Origin: Ignelater luminosus
Taxonomy: Eukaryota; Arthropoda; Insecta; Coleoptera; Elateridae
Reading direction: 5' to 3'
Length of the DNA: 64,000 nt
Assembly: GCA_011009095.1 (NCBI GenBank)
Contig: VTPC01000965.1
Coordinates: 208,239-272,238 of the forward strand
Positions 25,601 to 36,260 of the stretch are shown here, piece after piece (positions within the stretch are counted from its first letter, which is position 1; each line of letters opens with the position of its first letter). The notes beneath the pieces were generated by a model. It ran no database searches. It was not told the origin of the DNA and was given only the letters and a program-made list of their open reading frames with translations. A program made the position numbers and the translations under genes.

Positions 25601-28600
25601 TAAACAGCCAACAAGAAAATGCTGATAATCTCTCAGTTAGTTCCAAAGATAGTTATGCCATTTCGAATAATCCAATGGATGATTATGAAATTAATGATTT
25701 AAACATAGAAATATTTAATTCATCCTTTTCCAAAGGATCGAAACACACCAAAAAGATTTTACACGAACTACATGGTATGCATGACTTGGATTCAGAATAT
25801 GAAATGAAGAAGAATAGATCAGCTTCTAGTTTGAGAAGCTGTGAAAGTATGCCTAGTTTCCTCGAACAGTCTAACATTAAGAAATGGAAGAATATGCAAG
25901 AATTGGATCATATTTCTATTGGTTCAGATACAACTAGCTTTGGGCCAAGTAGATGGGTGGTTGGTGACACTAGTGATACAGGCACGTTCTTCTTACTAAT
26001 ATTTTATTATTTTCTCTTACATTTATAGTTAAAGATTATTGATGATAATCGTTTTTGCTAACTACTTTTTGTATTCTATGTTTTTCTATTCCTTTTTCCC
26101 CTCTATCTTTGTTGTTTTTTTATTGGTGGTTGGATATAGTTTTTATTTGCTTTAAACTTTAGAATTTGTTTAAATAAAATATACACTAAAAGTATAAATA
26201 ATACACCTTTTACACTAGTAGTGTCATCTTGAGGATTAGGATTAGAATTAAGATATTGACTTTTTGATGGAAAGTAGTTGTAACGTTGAGAAATCTGCAT
26301 GATTTTAGTACTAGCGGGAAAGGAGTTTAAATTAAATTAGAATGAATGAATTAATTGAATTTTATTTATTGAATGTAAATGAAATTTTTATTTTTATAAG
26401 ATCTGGATCACAAGTTAGAATTTTTTGTCTTGATTATTCATTTAAGAATGCATTAATATGTTATACAAATTTAAATAATTAGTACATGAATTAAATGAAG
26501 CGAAAGTGACATAACCACAGGTATTTCTCAAGTTATTATTTTCTTGAAGATTAATTCCAATTAAGAAATTCCTTTTTTAACTTCTTATCAATTTAAATTA
26601 TTTTTTTATAAATTTTATCAATCAATGTTTTGAGAACACAAGTAGTTACCATTTTTAGATATGGTTTAATTTGTGATCTATTTTTAACATTTTAAACGTG
26701 TGAAAAGTCCCAATCGATATCCTGCCAGCGTTGCAAGTCATTTAAAGTTAAAGGTCACGAAAAGCTGTTTTTTGTGAATATCTCGCTTGATGTTGGTCGG
26801 AGGTCAATTGAGGTTTATATGGAAATTGCAGGTCTCAAACTTCTCTACAGGAAAGATTCTATACATTTCTCACGTACAATCAACCGTTTTCGGGATATGA
26901 AGCAGAGAAGGTATAAAATGTCTCCAATGCATTCGTTCCCGTACTACATTTCAGGTAGAATGCAAGGTTTCCTCGATAAGCCCAATCTATGTTATACAGG
27001 GAGATATCAAGACCATTCGACAAACTATTATGGGGAGTTCTACTTGTCGTTTGAACAATTTCTTCCAAGGAACATTCTTCTTGTTGGACTTCTTCATTGC
27101 CTTGCTCAAACTTGGCATTGTCTCCATTTTCAATCATATTAGACAGTTTGCATCGCAACCTTTAGCACAATTACAAATAATTGTATCCAGAAATAGAATT
27201 TTTTGCAATTGTGCAAAACATAACACTAAAAAGTCCAAGAAGATGATGACGAAGTAGATGATCTCATTCATTTGGGAAAAGTTGTCCAGATCTAGTTTCA
27301 CTCAAGTTCTCTGTTATGGTTTGAGAAGTCTTGAATTCCAGATATTCTAGAAAATAATTTTCTTGGTCAATTTAGAACTTATTCAAGGCATTGTTAGTAA
27401 AAGTAGAAGTCATCATTCTTTTCTTCTCAAGTTTTGATGAGTTAAGGTTCTTCATAACTATTATTTCTCGAATCTATACAAAAATAAAATTTGCACGCTT
27501 GGACCTCATTATCATCTAATCTAAACTAAGAGTGGTTTATCACAGACAAGCAAAAAGTTGTAAATTGAGGATTTTGAAGATATTTATCAATGCATGAGCT
27601 ACGAAAACTTTTGTCAACCAAATTCTATAAACAGTCTATTAAATAACCAAAGTATGGCTTTGTGAATTCTAGGAATTTACTGGTTGATTTTCTTCAAATT
27701 GACAAATTCTAAATACTTCACTTTATAGCAATCATTATCTCAGTTTACTGTGTTAGTTTTATCAAAAGGAAATCAATATGAAAGATAATTATCTATTTTC
27801 GATTAAAAATTATCTAATAGCTGATAAAACCACGCCTGTATAACAACTTACAGGTTGAGTTATGGAGCTAGAAATACTTACTTAATTCTTTTTTGTCAGC
27901 CTCTTTTTCTCTCTTCTGGCCTCTTTCACCATCTACCAGTCTCTCTGCCACCCTGCTGGCTTCCCTGCACCCCTACATTTCTAAGTCTCACTCAATCACT
28001 TCCCCATTTGAAATTGCCCTAGTTCTAATAGCCCATCCTACTGACTATATTTTCGGTAGCACTCTTGTTCTTCATACATCAGCCATCAAATTTTGCAATT
28101 TTAAGAGACACTAATGCATTAGATGTCTTTTTGTAGAAATTTTGTCATTGCTCAATTTTCCAGAATTCTGTATCATTCATCTTAGCTTATCTGTTGATCT
28201 TGAAATCAGTTTCTGGTCTCCAGTAACAAGCTTGTTAAAACCTGGACGAATCAAATCTAGTTGACTAATCCTCTCTTGCCTCTTGGCTCGTATTGCGTTT
28301 GTTGACAGAATGGTAGAAAACACAAGTCGTATCAAGTTTTGAGCAAAGCCACACTGAGCTTTTTCCTTCTAAAAAAAGCCATATGAGAGCAAGCCGACCT
28401 GACGGTAACCAACTAATTTGATTAGAGCTGCGTTTTGAACCAAACTACATGGATGTAACATATTCTGACTTATTATTGATCCTGGGAACTATCCTTTACA
28501 TCTAAATGCAGCTATAAATTCTTATTGTGCTTTTTCCTTCAAACAGATGACACAGGTTCTTAGTCTTTTGAATAACCTGAGCTACTCAGTTCTCTTTATT

Positions 28601-31600
28601 GACACTCCGTGTCTCTGGGATAATCAACCCAAATCTGATGACATGGTTGCTCTATGATTTAGGGGTTTGTAACTTTTCTATGGAAAAACTTAAGAGAAGA
28701 GATTTTCTTGTCCTAGATCATTTTAGCAGATGGCAGAGTTGATTTAGTGTTGTTCTAGATCTCTCTGTTACCTGAGAATTTTTATCCAGATACGTGGGTC
28801 AGTATGGTCTGATCTCATGTCACAAGAACAGTGACCCAAGCCTGTCATTCTCAGGCTACTTGTGTTCCGAAGTTTGTGCAAAAATCTTCTCGCTTCTTTT
28901 TGTATTACAAGATTCACTAGAGGAAGATCCAGCAGAATCAGTCACTGTTGGAATCGTCTTCATGGCCTCTGTTATTCCCAGACAATCCAATCTTTGATTC
29001 TTGACTAGAAGAATGTAGTAATAAAAATACTGTGTTTTACTATGTTTAAAACTTTTTTATGTGTGCTGTGTTGAAGTGTGAAAATAAAACAATCAAACAA
29101 GTTTTTGTTGGTGTTTATCTACGTATATTACGTAAAGAATAATAATGGTCACATTAATCTCACGTGTATAAGGCATTTGGGAGAGTTGTGCTCTCTTCGG
29201 TTGGTCTTGTACTTGTTTCTTTTGATTTTTCTTTATCTCGGGTAGCTTGTTTAGTTTCATTCCATGACACTCCTCTTTTGCCATCACATTGTTCACTTTT
29301 AGCCATGTTCTTGGATATCCCCTTGGAAGTATTTGCTTCAAATACCTGCCTAACGATTTTATCCTCTTTCATTTATATGTCTGTATATTACCATATGGTA
29401 GCTGTCTTTCTTCTAAGATTTTTAAGACTCTTATTTCTTACTTTCCTATTTTCAGTTTTTGCTTTGGGATCTGCCCATGTACATTCTCTTCCACTTAGGA
29501 TTTTGATATTTCTGATAAAGGGTTGTGGTCAGACTTGATATCAGCGCCTGGGTATGTTTTCACCGACGTTACAGAATTCCTGAACCTTTTATTAATCACA
29601 ATGTAATCAATTTGATTTCTAGTGATCTGGTATCTTGGGGTAACTTCCATGTGTATAGAATTTGAGGAACGTTTTGATGACTATTAGTTTTTCCGTTGCA
29701 AAATTCTTTAGTCGATCTCCGCGTTCATTTTGATCGCCTAGTCCAAAAGGGCCTTTGACTTCCTCGCATCGGCCTTGACCAATTTTAGCATTCAAATCAC
29801 CAATAACAATAAGTTTTCTCGGAATATTGGTTAGGGCATTATAGAAAGTATCAACCTTTTCATCTGGTTTATCAACCGTGGGTGCATATACCTGAATTGT
29901 GTTAGTTTTAATGGGAAAAGGGTTAATTTGAATTTTCGATATTGGAACAAAATTTGTGACGAGTCTGGCAGATGGACATGATTACCTTTGGTATTTCCAG
30001 AGTAGATATTTGATGGTCCTTTATTGGGCATTGTCTGGAATCCGTCTAGGGCATTTCATTTACACTTTTATGTCTATAGAGAGTCTATCCATTTCTTTGA
30101 TGGTATTATGTATTTTGCCTGTTTCATACATAAATAGTTTTAACATTCCAAGTACAAATTTCATGGCCCTCCCGGGGATTCTTAGTAAGCTTTGGCCATT
30201 TAAGGTCTGCCGGGGACTGAGGCCCAATTCTTTATTTGATTTTGCCATGATTGATATAATACTAGAAAAAAATTACATGATGATTTTTCGTTGAATCATA
30301 ATGTTGATTGTCGCTTAGGAGTGGCAGGTGTTGAGCCTGTGAAGTCAATCTTCAATAGCCTCAATCTGATGCCCTCAAATCGATCGCCAGAGGCTCTAGC
30401 CTTTAGTGATCCCATATTCATATGTTTATAAACATAACCTGTCCATTTTACCTTGTTGAAATAGTACAACGACTGATCTCTGTTGGTTAACAATGAGAAC
30501 TAATTCAAGTACTTACCCATAGTTTCTCTTTCTGTGCTATAAGATGTTGTATGTCTGTATTCCTCTTATTAATTTTTGTGATGTTTTTCTATTTTCTAAA
30601 GCTCTCCAGATGCCCTCTTGATTAATTTTTTATCAAATGCTCTTGTTAAATTGATAAAGTATACCTGTACGTTTCGTTCTTCTTTTATTGCCTTTTTTCT
30701 TATTTGTTTAATTATGAAAATTGCATAATCTTTTCCTGTATTAAGTCTGAAGCTTAATTATGGTTTTTCAAGCGTTTCTTCTAATTTTGGTTTTAGTCTC
30801 TTCTCCGAAATTCTCTAGTATGGTTTGGCCATTTTACTGATTAGTGTGATTCCTCTGTAATTGTGGCACCCTTTACTATCTCCTTTATTAATGATTGCTA
30901 TTCTTTTGGTGTTATTCTTTCATCATTTGATTCATATTATTACTCTCAATTCGTGTAACATGAAATCTGGTAATCCTTCTAGCATATCTATCCATTATCT
31001 TGTGTCTTATTTTCTTTATCTCATTTATACTTATTTCTTCTTGTGTTATTTCTTTTTCTTGCTCTCTCTCTTTCTCTCTCTTTTAGTGGTTCTTTAAAGT
31101 ACTGTCTCCATCTTTGATTTTGTCTTTCTTTGCTATCATCCTTTCTTGTTTATCTTTAATGTTTATATCATTTTTTTTCTTTCTCATATTTTTCAATATC
31201 CCAAAGAATAGTTTCTAGTTTTCATTGTATGCATTCTTCATCTTCTTCCCAAATCATTTACTTGCTCTTTCTTTCTTTTGGTGTGTGTTTTTCTTGTTCT
31301 TTGTATTTTTCATAGTCTGTTGGATCTTTTGTTTGTGAATATCCCTTTTGTTTGTGCTTTTGCTTCTTTACTGATATTTTTAGTTTTTCTGTCCACCAAT
31401 TAAATTCTCTATTCACTATTTTTGCTACACCATAACTGTATTGTATCATTAATCGTTTGGAATTGTTCTCTTATTTCTAAGCTTATAACATTTTATCTTC
31501 TTATTGTTTATCATTTTTTTTATTTTCATTTTCTGTGCCTTGGTCTTGTTTTAATGTCATTCTAGGAAGAAGTGGTTACTTCCTACTTCTTGCTCTTGTT

Positions 31601-34600
31601 TTACATTAATCTTTTACTTTTCCCCAGTTTTCTTTGGTGATCAAGAAGTGGCTGGTGGTTGCTTGTCTATTTATTTTGTGCATTTCTTTCTTTTTGAATT
31701 TCTAATTAATTTTCCAGGCAGAATTCTATTAGTCTTTCTTAATTGCTGTTTCTACTCACTTCTCCATTTTTTCCTAGGCACCAGCATACTATTTCCATCC
31801 CTTTCATTAAGCTCTCCCATTATTACTTTAGTTTCAGTTTTATTTATTTCTTATACTTCTTTGGAAAATTTATCAGTTTCCTTCTTCTTAATTTCTTTGT
31901 TTGGCCCACAATTAGTGTGTACTTTTCATTTTCCATTTCTAAATAAGAACAGCCTAAAGGGCACAGTAAAGTTCTTTTTATTTTTCCCCATTTCATTATG
32001 TTCTTGGTTTTCTTACCTTTTTAGTTTATCCCTAAAGTAGCTTCTTGTATGAGTTTGCAAGAATTCTGAGTTTTCTAACCCAGGTGAAGTTTGGTTTGAA
32101 CTAAATATCTTTCCTCTGCCATGAACTCGGGTAGATAAACATTAATTGTCTTCTTCTTTTTTTTTTAACAAAAGCTCCTTCCTGGCTTTCATCTTATCTA
32201 TGTCTAACAGTCTTTGACTCGGCAGAAATGAAGAGCCTGGAGAGGTGGACACCCTCTTGACCAAATAGATGCCATTATATTACATTTGCTGCTTTAATAT
32301 TTCTGAGGCATAGCAAACAAAATGTGCAGGACAGCAAACATACTCAAGAATTCATTAAAAAACCAATTGTTCTTCAGATCACGCAGTTTCTGTAATACAA
32401 AGAATTTTAGTTTTTAACATAAATTATTTTAAAAATTGGAAAACGATTATTATCAATCTAATCATCTTCATTTAGCTATCGCACTGAAAACAATTAACAA
32501 AATTTCAAAACTTAAAGCTTTAAATAAAAATTATTCATTGAAAGTAAGAAACTTAAATTATAACCATTCTCAGTCATCTTTTCTCAGTTCAAATTTTTTT
32601 ATCTTGATAATAAATCAGTATCATCATTTTTCAGAATCAGTAACAACACCACAAACCAAGGAATCTCCACAGATAAGTCTTAATTCATCAGCTGCACTTT
32701 CCAGACAGGAATCTAGAAACAGCATTGTCCCAGATGGCATAACAACACCAACGAAGGGATCATTACAATATGAAAATATTAATTCAAAACCATCATCAGA
32801 TACATCTCGTCGAGAATCAAGAAATAGCATTGTTTTAGAAAACAAAATATCACCCTCTGAAAGTATTAATTCCTCGAAACGTTCATCATACATATCTTCT
32901 AGAAACAGTATTGTTCTAGAAAATACAAATTCATCCGACATTGTAGTATCCCTTCGTAAAGATTCCAAAAGTATAAATCATGAAACAACACCAGAAATTC
33001 AGAACCTTAATGAAACTAGTCCCAAATCTAATTTTTCATTTAAACCTTCCACTGATAATGTAGTGCAAGTACAAACAATTTCTGAAGTACGCGTGAATAA
33101 TAATGAGAATCCAAAACTTGATGATACTGAAGAATTAACGGATCTTGAAAGTGAATGGCAGTATCAGCTTCCATCTCCTCCAACAGCATTTAGAGATTCG
33201 AGTCCAACGAATCTAACAGATGTTACAAATTATGACACGATAACTTTACAAGAATTTAAAGAAGAGTCTGTAGTAACAAATCCAGAATTATTCGAGAAGC
33301 TTAGACTTGTTAAGGAAAGTCGGTGTGAAACAGAAACAATAAGCGATTTTAACAGCATAATGAGTGATGATGATAAACCAATGCTAAGCAAGTTAACATT
33401 GGAAAATCTAGAAAAGCGTAAATCTTTAGTTTATAATCGCGAACTTAGTACTAGTCTTAAAATTGCTCAAGAAAGTATTTCTTCTAGTTCAAATGTTAAT
33501 AATAGGAGTATTGATGAAACTTCTAGTAAACGCTCAAGTATGCTTAGTGAATTAGAAGAAGTCATTCATAATGGAGGTAGTAAGTCATTAGCAAGGCATA
33601 ATAGTTGTGTAACAGAAAAAACAATCAAACCTGTAGTTGATAGCAATTTACCCAATTTTAAAATATCAACTTATGATAATCCTAAGAGAAAAATTAATAT
33701 TTTTGAAGATGATAGTGTAAGAAGTAACGATAGTTCAATAAAAACAACTTCATACATTGATTTATCGACAAGTAAAAGTGGCAATTTTAATTGTACTGAA
33801 AAAACATTTTTCACTACGAAAAATTCATATATTGGTCGATCAATGGAAAATATTTCATTTAAAAAACAAAACATTGAGCTTCAATCTGACGATGATGGAT
33901 TTAAAAAGCCACAAGAATTTGGTAAATATAAAACTTCAGCAAGGAGTAACTTCTTTGTTAAACATCAACCATCAGAAATGCACAATAATGTGACAAGATC
34001 TGAATCATTTTCAATAAATTACAGTATGCCAGTTTGGAAACCTCACAATCCTGTGCAAAGATCTAAATCTCAAGTTGCTCTTAATAAATACAAAGAGGAA
34101 CAAGAAACTAAGATTGAAAACGATGAACACTTGTCTAAGTCTAATAGTCTTTTTGATGTATCAGGTCTTCAAAGCTTGGAGGTAAGATATTTTTAATATT
34201 ATTTTTTTACAAGCAGTAAATGATGTTGTTTTCTTCTAATAGGTCATGAGGATGATACAAACGAAACTCAATACTCCAAGCAATTCGACTGAGCACCTTC
34301 TAGAACTCGACAGTGATAAACAAGAAAGTAGAAAAAATTCAGTTAGTCTTGAACAAGATGTTCCAGTTTCAATTTCAAAAGCAGAACCTGAAAGTACAAC
34401 AAATACCAAAACTTATCGATATCAAGGTCCACCTGCCATAAATTTAAGTACCTGGTCAGAAAGGCCTAAAACAAAAGTAAGCTTGAAAGAAGACACTGAT
34501 TATAAGATTAATAACAAGGATAGTACAGATTCAAAAATTAAAGTTAGTACATCTAATAATGTAGAGATCAAACATTACACTAATGGTGTTAATCAGAAAA

Positions 34601-35655
34601 GTCAAGATTCTAGTAATGTTAGTATCAAAATTAATGGAACAGAACCTATTACCACTCAAGAATCTGGTAATGTTGTTATCAAGATTGGGGAATCACAACA
34701 GCCTAAATCAGTTGATAACTTTTCTACAAGGTTTATTAGTCACGCAACTGCTGTAGGTTATAGAAAACCCTTAGCAAATGTAAATAAAATTGAGAAAACT
34801 GTCAGACCACATTCAGTTGCATTTGAATCTGATTTTGATATTTCTCGTGTGCCAATAGTACGTTCTGTAGAACTTAAAAAACCATTCAAAGAAAGTTCAC
34901 AGGTGAATAACACAACAATCACACAAATAAATTCGATTAATAACAATAGTGAGAGTGTAAACAAATACGCAGATATTTATAGAAGTACAGAATCTGTAAA
35001 TGAAATTAATAATCTAAAACCACAAACCAAAAATTCCAGTGTTTACTTAAGTACTGAATCTGTAAATAGGCCAGTTGTAAGAGTTAATAGTTTTGCTCAA
35101 AATCGACCTGTTCCTGTCGTAATGGGTTTTAGGGGATCAGAGATTGTAAATGATAACACAGCAAGAAGTAGAAAATCTTGGAATGTTCCTAATAGCTACA
35201 GTACATTACCATTGAAACCGAATCCAGAACCACCTGCTAAAAATACTACATTCGTTCCAAATTCAAACGTGCCTTTTTCACAAATTACATTAAAACGAAT
35301 CGATTCTAATAAAGTGTCTACAAACGATAATAACAATGCCAATAATGTTAATAAACTATTTGGTAATGTCATGTTAAGGAATACATCGTCGCAGATAAAA
35401 AGTAATGCTAATAATAGATATTCGACTGGTAGTCAATTTGGAATTATAAACAATTATGAGACGAATAATAAATATTCAAATGGAATTGATACGGTGGCAA
35501 CACCACCTCCACCACCTATAATGCCAAAAGTCACTAGTGTTACAAAAAAGGTTACTATTAAAAATCCCGAACCTACTGGGGATTCAAGAGATGAGTTGTT
35601 AAATTCGATTAGAAACTTTGGGGGAATGAAAGGACTTCGACATGTTAAAGTTTGA
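16480..35655 (+). CDS. cobl: Cordon-bleu (Cobl) homologue, actin nucleator; 8 visible exons
   Basis: Cobl proteins nucleate or remodel actin filaments through WH2 motifs. Exons: 16480-16608, 16877-17256, 17801-18021, 18064-18577, 22844-22957 (or to 23860), 25031-~25981, 32635-34181, 34243-35655. Phases agree at every junction. From ATG 16502 they give about 1748 codons, or about 2049 with the long exon 5. Domains: an N-terminal ubiquitin-like segment (residues ~18-62), the Cobl domain (~117-189), KRAP-like basic/proline motifs (RKRRPAPKPP at ~290-299, RKKKAAPPPPP in exon 5), long Ser/Asn-rich disordered regions, a proline run (PPPPPI) and one C-terminal WH2 (ELLNSIRNFGG...LRHVKV). Vertebrate Cobl has three WH2 motifs, so a single one is closer to COBLL1. 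Exon 1 starts with an acceptor, so an upstream exon is likely. The 6-7 donor is the least certain junction. Confidence 0.9.
16877..17256 (+). CDS. cobl: Cobl exon 2: ubiquitin-like region and start of Cobl domain
   Basis: The acceptor is 'tttcag' and the donor 'ccag|gtaagt' is a strong consensus. It encodes STPMMDLLVQITTAHHLQ and later FRLQVHLPRNQLYVIRVSQN, YLGDIMKKVCEEKNLDSVKY and EFRHPG, which I recognise as the conserved Cobl-domain core. It ends after one base of a Gly codon. Confidence 0.9.
17801..18021 (+). CDS. cobl: Cobl exon 3: end of Cobl domain
   Basis: The acceptor is 'actattccag'. It encodes NLDEVLDPKLTLSDYQITEV and YIVSKG, completing the Cobl domain, then an acidic/basic linker (RKEEERKQLQ) and a basic FKRGKT patch. 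The donor 'cacaag|gtatct' is in phase 0 and starts a 42-nt intron. Confidence 0.9.
18022..18063 (+). other. 42-nt Cobl intron
   Basis: It starts 'gtatct' and ends 'ttttttttag'-like ('catttttttag'), with phase 0 on both sides. It is very short even for an insect. If retained, it adds eleven codons, a Phe-Phe pair and a stop. Confidence 0.75.
18064..18577 (+). CDS. cobl: Cobl exon 4: KRAP-like proline-rich region
   Basis: The exon opens in phase 0 after 'ttttttag'. It is Ser/Pro-rich (SISPSHSDDSRSVTPP), then KPKPPQRKRRPAPKPP, which resembles the KRAP motif of Cobl family members, followed by a disordered Ser/Asn-rich tail. The donor 'acaa|gtaagt' leaves one base in carry. Confidence 0.85.
18930..19350. 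repeat. ~210-bp satellite-like units in Cobl intron 4 (left block)
   Basis: Phrases like 'cattatgaa', 'gcaactttgca.ttttgtg' and 'tttagtgtct' recur at about 208-233 bp. The same set of phrases appears again near 21740-22030 in the same orientation. This looks like an old satellite split by later insertions. Confidence 0.5.
19483..19920 (-). mobile_element. Tc1-like DNA transposon remnant
   Basis: The minus strand at 19500-19690 reads ELTRLDLHRRRKLIDSMVKE then VNEVIKAN, like the C-terminus of Tc1 transposases ('L..SMPRR...VI.A.GG'). Its outer edge 'acagtactgtggaaattagt' at about 19483 resembles a Tc1 terminal repeat. A plus-strand piece near 19840-19910 (KKLITDKINLKKRALDEVMK) looks like the linker after the HTH domain of the same superfamily, so the copy is rearranged and dead. 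Confidence 0.45.
19944..20477 (+). mobile_element. Internally deleted mariner-like element with TIRs
   Basis: Imperfect terminal repeats ('tacgaggggtgtccgatatt' at 19944; the reverse complement of 20452-20477 is 'tacgagtggttccgatatta') are flanked by TA. Inside, from ATG 20086, it reads CEVSGVIRFLQAEGVNQSEI then HRRLQG, the N-terminal HTH of a mariner-type transposase, ending in a stop after KKRGRP. The catalytic domain is absent, so it is non-autonomous. Confidence 0.75.
20646..21276. repeat. TIR-bounded minisatellite element
   Basis: The block starts with 'cctgcacgggccg' and ends with 'cccgtcccgtgcagg', inverted 10-bp termini. Between them is a GC-rich minisatellite built on variants of 'ggcccgacag' / 'agcccgaa' / 'aagttcaaaag', with spacing of roughly 20-36 bp. 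The outer parts (cccgactcgac at both ends, inverted) extend the inverted arrangement. The 119-codon minus-strand frame inside is only the repeat read as protein. Confidence 0.7.
21740..22030. repeat. ~215-bp satellite-like units in Cobl intron 4 (right block)
   Basis: 'gattatgaaaatccataatt' near 21752 and 'cattatgaagatgcatatct' near 21967 are about 215 bp apart. They share the downstream phrases found at 18930-19350 ('aatctgttgttta', 'ttccagacattta'). Confidence 0.45.
22844..22957 (+). CDS. cobl: Cobl exon 5, short form
   Basis: The acceptor is 'gtgtttacag' and the donor 'gaag|gtaagaac' is strong. It encodes SRKKKAAPPPPPVLKSEP up to VKSE. One base is carried, and joining to 25031 gives Ala, so the protein runs VKSE-ASPKPPPRNK with no frame change. 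The KKKAAPPPPP segment is KRAP-like. Confidence 0.85.
22958..23874 (+). CDS. cobl: Alternative Cobl exon 5 extension, or alternative C-terminus
   Basis: Beyond the strong donor at 22957 the frame stays open for 304 more codons to a TAG at 23872-23874. It has the same Ser/Asn/Lys-rich composition as the other Cobl exons and a FTPPPPVIVANKF motif near its end. A possible second donor (ATGG|GTGAAT, exon end 23860) has the same phase as the first, so use of either keeps the frame into exon 6. If neither is used, the protein ends at 23874. Such a long open frame in AT-rich sequence is unlikely by chance. Confidence 0.65.
23875..25030. other. Cobl intron 5
   Basis: Very AT-rich and non-coding. An AATAAA at about 24236 could serve a transcript ending after the TAG at 23874. 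I see nothing else in it. Confidence 0.5.
25031..25981 (+). CDS. cobl: Cobl exon 6, disordered region
   Basis: The acceptor 'gcatgctag' precedes the frame ASPKPPPRNKVASEHPKPTP, then a long Asn/Ser/acidic region (e.g. SESLTSLSSHNSSFDTIGRK). The donor is uncertain. Phase-compatible options are GTTG|GTGACA (after 25963), ACTA|GTGATA (after 25972) and a GC donor ACAG|GCACGT (after 25981). The frame otherwise stops at 26028, so a terminal isoform is also possible. Confidence 0.75.
26040..28410. other. Cobl intron 6, left part
   Basis: No exon is recognised. About 26700-27260 is less AT-rich, with overlapping open frames on both strands. It is probably an unidentified repeat, since 'aaaggtcacgaaaagctg' has the look of a transposon terminus, but I cannot name it. 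Confidence 0.4.
28420..29000 (-). mobile_element. LINE fragment (post-RT region), antisense
   Basis: The minus strand near 28990-28900 reads QRLDCLGITEAMKTIPTVTD, matching the '(L)GITGAMRTTPTAALE' segment after the RT of Jockey/R1/I-type LINEs. The same region aligns by eye with the plus-strand piece at 11950-12110 (shared phrases 'gggaataaca', 'agaagcgagaagattcttg' variants). Later frames are broken. Confidence 0.5.
29090..30490 (-). mobile_element. RTE-like LINE piece: endonuclease and C-terminal tail, RT missing
   Basis: Reading the minus strand from about 30170, YETGKIHNTIKEMDRLSIDI is the start of an APE endonuclease. Near 29890-29790 IQVYAPTVDKPDEKVDTFYN, then PRKLIVIGDLNAKIGQGRCE and NERGDRLKNFATEKLIV are its core (the GDFNAK motif). 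Near 29660-29530 is the 'YTWxSP...RNQIDYI...SDHNP' tail. About 29400-29160 reads VRQVFEANTSKG and RGVSWNETKQATRDK, like the end of ORF2. The RT expected between is absent. It has several stops and frame changes. Confidence 0.65.
30500..32050 (-). mobile_element. Second RTE-like LINE piece: endonuclease tail and RT start
   Basis: The minus strand reads TKVIMGELNERDG (endonuclease GDFNA-like) near 31850. It continues FNWWTEKLKISVKKQKHKQK and DPTDYEKYKEQEK near 31400-31280, then QRWRQYF near 31130. Near 30880-30780 comes YRGITLISKMAKPY, then VYFINLTRAFDKKLIKRAF (the FIDFxKAFD motif of reverse transcriptase) near 30660-30610. It then ends abruptly against the next LINE piece. It is dead and lies antisense in Cobl intron 6. 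Confidence 0.65.
32051..32634. other. Cobl intron 6, right end
   Basis: Non-coding apart from a frame open upstream of the exon 7 acceptor. The acceptor is 'catttttcag' ending at 32634. Confidence 0.5.
32635..34181 (+). CDS. cobl: Cobl exon 7, large disordered exon
   Basis: The exon starts two bases into a codon (N|AA) and reads SVTTPQTKESPQISLNSSAA. It carries diverged internal repeats: SRQESRNSIVPD, SRRESRNSIVLEN and SSRNSIVLEN around 32700-32940. It ends GLQSLE at the strong donor 'ggag|gtaaga', phase 0. The ORF continues upstream of the acceptor, but that part is AT-rich and not protein-like. Confidence 0.85.
34243..35655 (+). CDS. cobl: Cobl last exon with C-terminal WH2
   Basis: It follows a 61-nt intron ('ttctaatag' acceptor, phase 0): VMRMIQTKLNTPSNSTEHLL. 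The middle is Asn/Ser-rich with repeated STESVN units. Near the end is a proline run (TPPPPPIMPKV), then SRDELLNSIRNFGG and LRHVKV, a good WH2 match (helix with LL..IR.FGG, then the LRHV/LKKV-type actin-binding turn). TGA is at 35653-35655. Confidence 0.9.
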   Translation, partial: VMRMIQTKLNTPSNSTEHLLELDSDKQESRKNSVSLEQDVPVSISKAEPESTTNTKTYRYQGPPAINLSTWSERPKTKVSLKEDTDYKINNKDSTDSKIKVSTSNNVEIKHYTNGVNQKSQDSSNVSIKINGTEPITTQESGNVVIKIGESQQPKSVDNFSTRFISHATAVGYRKPLANVNKIEKTVRPHSVAFESDFDISRVPIVRSVELKKPFKESSQVNNTTITQINSINNNSESVNKYADIYRSTESVNEINNLKPQTKNSSVYLSTESVNRPVVRVNSFAQNRPVPVVMGFRGSEIVNDNTARSRKSWNVPNSYSTLPLKPNPEPPAKNTTFVPNSNVPFSQITLKRIDSNKVSTNDNNNANNVNKLFGNVMLRNTSSQIKSNANNRYSTGSQFGIINNYETNNKYSNGIDTVATPPPPPIMPKVTSVTKKVTIKNPEPTGDSRDELLNSIRNFGGMKGLRHVKV

Positions 35656-36260
35656 AGGAGTAGAAGTACCGAGTGAAATTTATATAATTATTTCGATGAT
35701 AACAAAAAGTATCATTGGTATAAATTAAATATCAACTAAGTAAGGCCTATATGTATATTGTAAAAAGTTTTTTCATCGTATGTGTACATTAATACTGAAT
35801 ATATAAATATAAGTAGTTTTATCTAACATCATAAAAATGTTTTGATATTATTTATAGATCATCAATGTAAAATCTAACACCATTTATTCTTCACATAATT
35901 AATCAATCAAGAATGTAACTGATGAATACATTTTGCACGAAACTGGTTGTAACAATGTAATAATCTGTATGATATTGTTCTTCAGTATTAGTTCTGTTCT
36001 GTATTGTGGCATATTTCTGTTTTCTAATAATTTTTGTTGTTTTGTAATTTACTATCTATTAAGATTTCAAGTTTTGTAGTCAGAATGTAATATAAATTCT
36101 CTTCTATTGTGGTCATTATAATACTACATGTATTTAGAAGAAGTAAATCTTTTAAGGGACCAAAGGTAACATGGAATATGAAAACTATTTATTGTATTGA
36201 TAATCTACTCAAATTATGTATTATATAATTAAATAAAATCTGTTAATTTAAATTTAGTCT
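35656..36260 (+). other. Cobl 3' UTR
   Basis: AT-rich non-coding sequence after the stop. It probably ends shortly after the polyadenylation signal at 36232. Confidence 0.6.
36232..36237 (+). terminator. Polyadenylation signal AATAAA, Cobl
   Basis: A canonical hexamer about 575 bp after the Cobl stop codon, followed by a T-rich stretch ('tttagtcttattcttt'). Confidence 0.55.

Noticed and set aside
30861-32040. Hydrophobic plus-strand frames
   Set aside because: These are the antisense of Lys/Glu-rich LINE ORF2 sequence on the minus strand.
32436-32634. Open frame upstream of the Cobl exon 7 acceptor
   Set aside because: It is continuous with exon 7 but AT-rich with unprotein-like composition. 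A good acceptor at 32634 gives the right phase.
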